Source: Vitis vinifera
Taxonomy: Eukaryota > Streptophyta > Magnoliopsida > Vitales > Vitaceae
Direction: 5' to 3'
Assembly (NCBI RefSeq): GCF_030704535.1
Contig: NC_081822.1
Span: 32,905,501 to 32,969,500 of the forward strand
Length of the DNA: 64,000 bases
The position numbers and the translations under genes were made by a program. Position 1 is the stretch's first letter. Each line of letters begins with the position of its first letter. This document shows, one piece after another, positions 60,391 to 64,000 of the stretch. A model generated the notes under the pieces. The model searched no databases and had not been told where the DNA came from. It saw nothing but the letters and a program-made list of their open reading frames with translations.

Positions 60391-62531
60391 CTTCCACGGC
60401 GGCTCCTTTTGCTTCTTCTCAATGGAGTTATGATGTGTTCCTTAGTTTTAGAGGAGAAGACACCCGCTTTACCTTTGCCGCTCATCTCTATGTAGCCTTG
60501 CACAGGAGAGGAGTCAACACTTTCTTTGATGACCACAAAATTAGGAGAGGCGAATCCATATCTCCAACACTCGTAAAAGCAATTGAAGGATCAAGGTCTT
60601 CTATCATACTTCTCTCTCAAAACTATGCCGGTTCAAGTTGGTGCTTAGAGGAACTAGTCAAGATACTGGAATGCAGGAAAACCATGGGACAACTGGTTCT
60701 GCCCATTTTCTACAATGTGGATCCATCAGATGTGCGAAGACACAAAGGGAGCTTTGGAGAGGCCTTGGTTAAGCATGAAAATACTTTGAAGCATGATATA
60801 GACAAGGTGAAGAATTGGAGGGAGGCCCTTAGTGAAGTTGCCAATTTAGCTGGCTGGAATTCACAGAATAAGTAAGTTTCCTCCCCCCCCCCCCTCTTTT
60901 TTTAGTCTTTTCCTTTCCATGTTTACCTCTAATTGTTATTTTTGAAATTTCCAATTTAACCCTTGTTTGGTAACTATTATCAACTGTTGAGAGAATAATT
61001 TTTTGTTTTTAAAAACAAGAAATACATTGTTTTTTGAAAAATCTTTTAGGATTGTTTGTTTACTAATTTTTTTAAATAATTTTTTATTCTCTAAAACATA
61101 AAAAAGGTTTGACAACCAAAAAACAAAAAATATTATGCTATTCTTAAAAACAAAAAATTAAGATGTTTTCAAATACAATAATTTAGCTATTCTAAGTTAT
61201 TTTCACTTTTTTAGAACTATTTTAAAAAAATAATTATACAAATATGAAGAATAATTAAAAATAAAACACTATATGTTAAAGTTATTTTTGAAACATATTT
61301 AAAATATAGAAAATAAATTAAAAATATTTCAAATTCCAAACAGGTTTTTGTTTTATAGAATACTAAAGAACAATTTTAAAAAATATTCTCAAAAACTTAT
61401 TTTTAAAATTGTTTTAAAAAACATTTCACAAATAGAGTCTTAGTACATTGTTTTCAACTGATTTTTCTAAGGGTTATTTTAAAATATATTTATACAAATA
61501 GGAAAAATGATTGAAAATAAAATATTTAGGATAAAAGTTACTTTTAAACTATATTCAAAAGATAGAAAACATGTTTAAAATATTTTAAGTCCTCAAATAG
61601 AGTTTTTCTAAACAAAACATCATTAAACAATTTTTAAAAATTATTTCTAAAATCAACATTTCTTAAATAAATTCTTATACCTTGTTTGGTAACTATTTTC
61701 AATAACATTTTCGGAAAACAGTTTTTTATGATAGTTTTTGAAAAAATTTCTTTGATGTTTTATTCAGAAAAATTATGTTTATTTCTATATTTTAAAAATA
61801 AATTTTATAGTAATACTTTATTTTAAATCATTCTTGTTATTTGTATCACTATTTTTTTTTAAAAAAGCCCTAAAAAATAAATTAAAACAACCAAAATATG
61901 TTATACGAAAACATCTTATTTTTTATTTTTAAGAATAAAAAATAGTATTTTTAATTTTTGGCTGTGAAATATATTTTCCTGTTTTTGGTTCTGAAGTATG
62001 GAAAATTGTTTATGAAAACAATTGCCAAATAAGCTTATTTTCCATTTTGTTTAGACATAATATTTAAAATTCTCAACAAACATTCAATAACGCATGAAAT
62101 TGGAATGTGACCCATTATATTTTGATTACCTTGTTAATTTATACTTAAGTAGAATTAAGCGCAATCTTTTTTTCTTTATTTTCACTAACTTTTAATGGAT
62201 TCCTAGGCTTACTACATGCATCTGCATAATACCTGGCAGGTCTGAGCCTACGTTTCTCAAGGAAATCGTCATTGATGTTTTGAAAAGAGTGTTTGGATTA
62301 TCGGCAGGTGATGCTAAGGCAATAGTAAAAGAAGATTCCCGTATACAAAACAAGGAAGTGGTACCAGGTCCACACTCAACCACTGTTCACATTGCAGGAC
62401 AGTCTGGCATAAGTGCTAGAGGTAGGAGACCACCCATTGAAAATGTTGGGGAAGAATTAATTGACTCAGACTCAGACTCAGGATATGATGACGTGGAATC
62501 CATATTAACAAAAGTATGGACAAATTTATGA
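60391..62531 (+). CDS. TIR-only protein (second copy), lacking its own ATG
   Basis: Exons 60391-60871 and 62240-62531, with donor aa|gtaagt, acceptor ggcag|tctg and phase 2. The TIR is intact: YDVFLSFRGEDTR, RRGESI, SSWCLEEL with the NADase glutamate, FYNVDPSDV. It is nearly identical to the TIR at 9405. The equivalent of that gene's ATG is ACG here (60396), so it has no ATG start in the normal place. It would need a non-ATG codon (for example GTG 60435) or an upstream exon. Exon 2 reads SEPTFLKEIV...GDAKAIV, then an acidic DSDSDSGYDD run, ending KVWTNL. The intron (60872-62239) is A/T-rich with two 'cttgtttggtaactatt' repeats. The exon 2 start equals the start of a TNL NB-ARC exon; the remainder is not NB-ARC. 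Confidence 0.7.
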
Positions 62532-62622
62532 GAACAAGAGAGTGAAATTTATATTTTTCCTTTTGTAAATCAAGTCAGTGCTGTTGATCAGTAAAACAAA
62601 ACCTATAAATGTGATAGTAATG
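62240..62622 (+). repeat. 3' part of the segmental duplicate, copy B
   Basis: 62297-62622 matches 36251-36582, and the exon 2 coding part also matches 10690-10940 more distantly. The similarity ends at gtgatagtaatg. Confidence 0.8.
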
Positions 62623-63101
62623 GTGGAGTGAAAGTTGTAATCAGGAACGAGTGTGATGATAGTACACATATTTATTTTTGTAAAAAAAATAATATTAAAT
62701 TAGTTATCTTGACAATGAGTTTTTATATTTTAACATATTTAAAAATGTGTTAAATTATTAATTTTATCAAATTATTACTTTCTAATATCATATTGTAATT
62801 ATATAAAATAATTTTCATATACTTTTAGAGCAAAAATAAAGAAATAAAGTTAACACTATTTATAAATCAATAAAAACAAATCTATGTAAAATAGTATATG
62901 TGTTTGTTTTTATATAGAAATATGTTATTAGTCTATATTTAGTATGTTTAAATATATAAATTACACAAATAAATTGTTTTTTTTTACTATTATTGACATT
63001 TATAGAACTAATAAAATTAATTTAATATATTTAATGTAGCTCATTAAATTCAAAAATTTTCTAGCTATTTAAGGACATTACATTAAGAAAAAGAACAAGA
63101 A

Positions 63102-63110
63102 TTAATAAAA
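63102..63110. repeat. Left 9-bp target duplication of MITE
   Basis: ttaataaaa, identical to 63741-63749. Confidence 0.75.
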
Positions 63111-63740
63111 GGAAGAATTATGTTTTGGGGGTAGATGGGCCCCCAAATTAACAAAAGGTTCATATAACTCTTCAAATTGAGTTGAAGGATATGAAATAGT
63201 AACGGACAAATATACCCTTTAAGAACACATATAAAATATTTTATAAAATTAAGTTAAATAATTTTTTTTCAATAATTTTTTTTCAAAAATACTAAATTAA
63301 ATAAAAGTAGTTTTCAAAAATATTAAATTAAATAATTTTTTTTCAAAAATATTAAATTAAAATTTTTTTTTCAAAAATATTAAATTAAATTTTTTTTCAA
63401 AAATATTAAATTAAGTTAAAGTATTTAAAAAAAAATATTAAATTAAATATTTTTTTAAAATATTAAATTAAATGAATTTATTTTTAAAAAATATTAAATT
63501 ACATAAAAGTATTTTTTTTAAATATTAAATTAAATAAAAAATATTAAATTAAATAAAAGTATTTTTCAAAAATATTAATTTTTTTTCTCAAAATCAACAA
63601 AGAGCATTTTTGGAAATACTGAAGGATGATATCCTTCAACTCAATTTCCATACTTTCATTGGGTCTTGGACTCAATTTGAAGAGTTACATGAACCTTTTG
63701 TTAATTTGGGGGCCATCTACCCCCAAAACATAATTCTCCC
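63111..63740. mobile_element. Mutator-like MITE, 630 bp, with long terminal inverted repeats
   Basis: The left end, ggaagaattatgttttgggg onward (about 72 bp), is repeated in reverse complement at 63669-63740 with few differences, both containing tagatgg, cccccaaattaacaaaaggttcat and actcttcaaattgag segments. It is flanked by exact 9-bp duplications, ttaataaaa, the length made by MULE transposases. It has no coding capacity. Confidence 0.8.
63245..63580. repeat. A/T minisatellite inside the MITE
   Basis: About ten tandem units built on ttttttcaaaaatattaaattaaa, with variants, fill the middle of the MITE and account for much of its length. Confidence 0.75.
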
Positions 63741-63749
63741 TTAATAAAA
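63741..63749. repeat. Right 9-bp target duplication of MITE
   Basis: ttaataaaa, identical to 63102-63110. Confidence 0.75.
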
Positions 63750-64000
63750 TATAGAGAGCAAGAGTGATGGGCATGCCATCAATTCATTATTACCACTATT
63801 TTTTATTTCATCTCTATAATGATTCCACCAAGTGATTGCGCTTTTTATTATTTTTATTTATTTTTTCTGAGATGGATGCTAGTGACCTATATATATATAT
63901 ATATATATATACAATACCTCAATGATTGCTTTTCTTTTCTTTTTGCTTTCTCATATGAAATTGTGATTGATTCTTTTTGCCATTCAGTTTTCATTTGATA

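Noticed and set aside
1..64000. CRISPR arrays, bacterial operons, rRNA genes
   Set aside because: None seen; the window is plant nuclear DNA with introns and transposons.

Overview
The window is eukaryotic nuclear DNA: AT-rich, intron-containing, crowded with plant transposons and holding plant NLR (disease-resistance) genes. From remembered protein families it fits a woody eudicot best, most likely grapevine (Vitis). That assignment is inference; no database search was run, and exon borders were read by eye from GT/GC-AG sites and reading phase.

Layout. 1-5200 is AT-rich non-coding DNA with a decayed tandem array. 5202-10879 holds a duplicated 5'-leader-like segment, a complete 3.1-kb hAT transposon (6026-9170, 8-bp target duplication) and a TIR-only gene (9405-10879). 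10.9-19.6 kb is non-coding: a roughly 180-bp decayed tandem array, a broken copia polyprotein, and a frameshifted kelch-like fragment. 19627-30771 (minus) is an apparently intact ten-exon aldehyde oxidase gene of about 1358 residues, with a deleted copia element in intron 6, a large repeat-rich intron 2, and two splice sites that look ambiguous. 30.9-38.2 kb holds duplicated fragments of the NLR region. 38234-41467 is a non-autonomous CACTA element and 41918-42560 a solo LTR with a perfect 5-bp target duplication. 43.9-45.2 kb holds copia remnants. 47641-54601 (minus) is a full-length five-exon TIR-NB-ARC-LRR gene of about 1097 residues. A broken cytochrome P450 lies at 56.3-56.9 kb. At 59115-62531 a truncated CC-NB-ARC reading frame runs directly into a second TIR gene. 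A 630-bp Mutator-like MITE (63111-63740) closes the window.

How the parts relate. The TIR, TNL and CC-NB-ARC genes form a resistance cluster that has been shuffled by duplication, deletion and transposition. The TIR-only genes share a short acidic second exon whose start is recognisable as the beginning of a TNL NB-ARC exon, so they look like TNLs that lost NB-ARC and LRR. The region 34.4-36.6 kb is a copy of 56.9-62.6 kb with the two NLR frames deleted.

The most unusual object is the 59-62.5 kb locus. Two stop codons separate the CC-NB-ARC and TIR frames, but a GT-AG interval of 150 bp between them would remove both stops and join the two frames exactly in phase. The predicted product is CC-NB-ARC-TIR plus the acidic tail, a domain order not usual for plant NLRs. 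Transcript data would decide whether it is real or a pseudogene coincidence.
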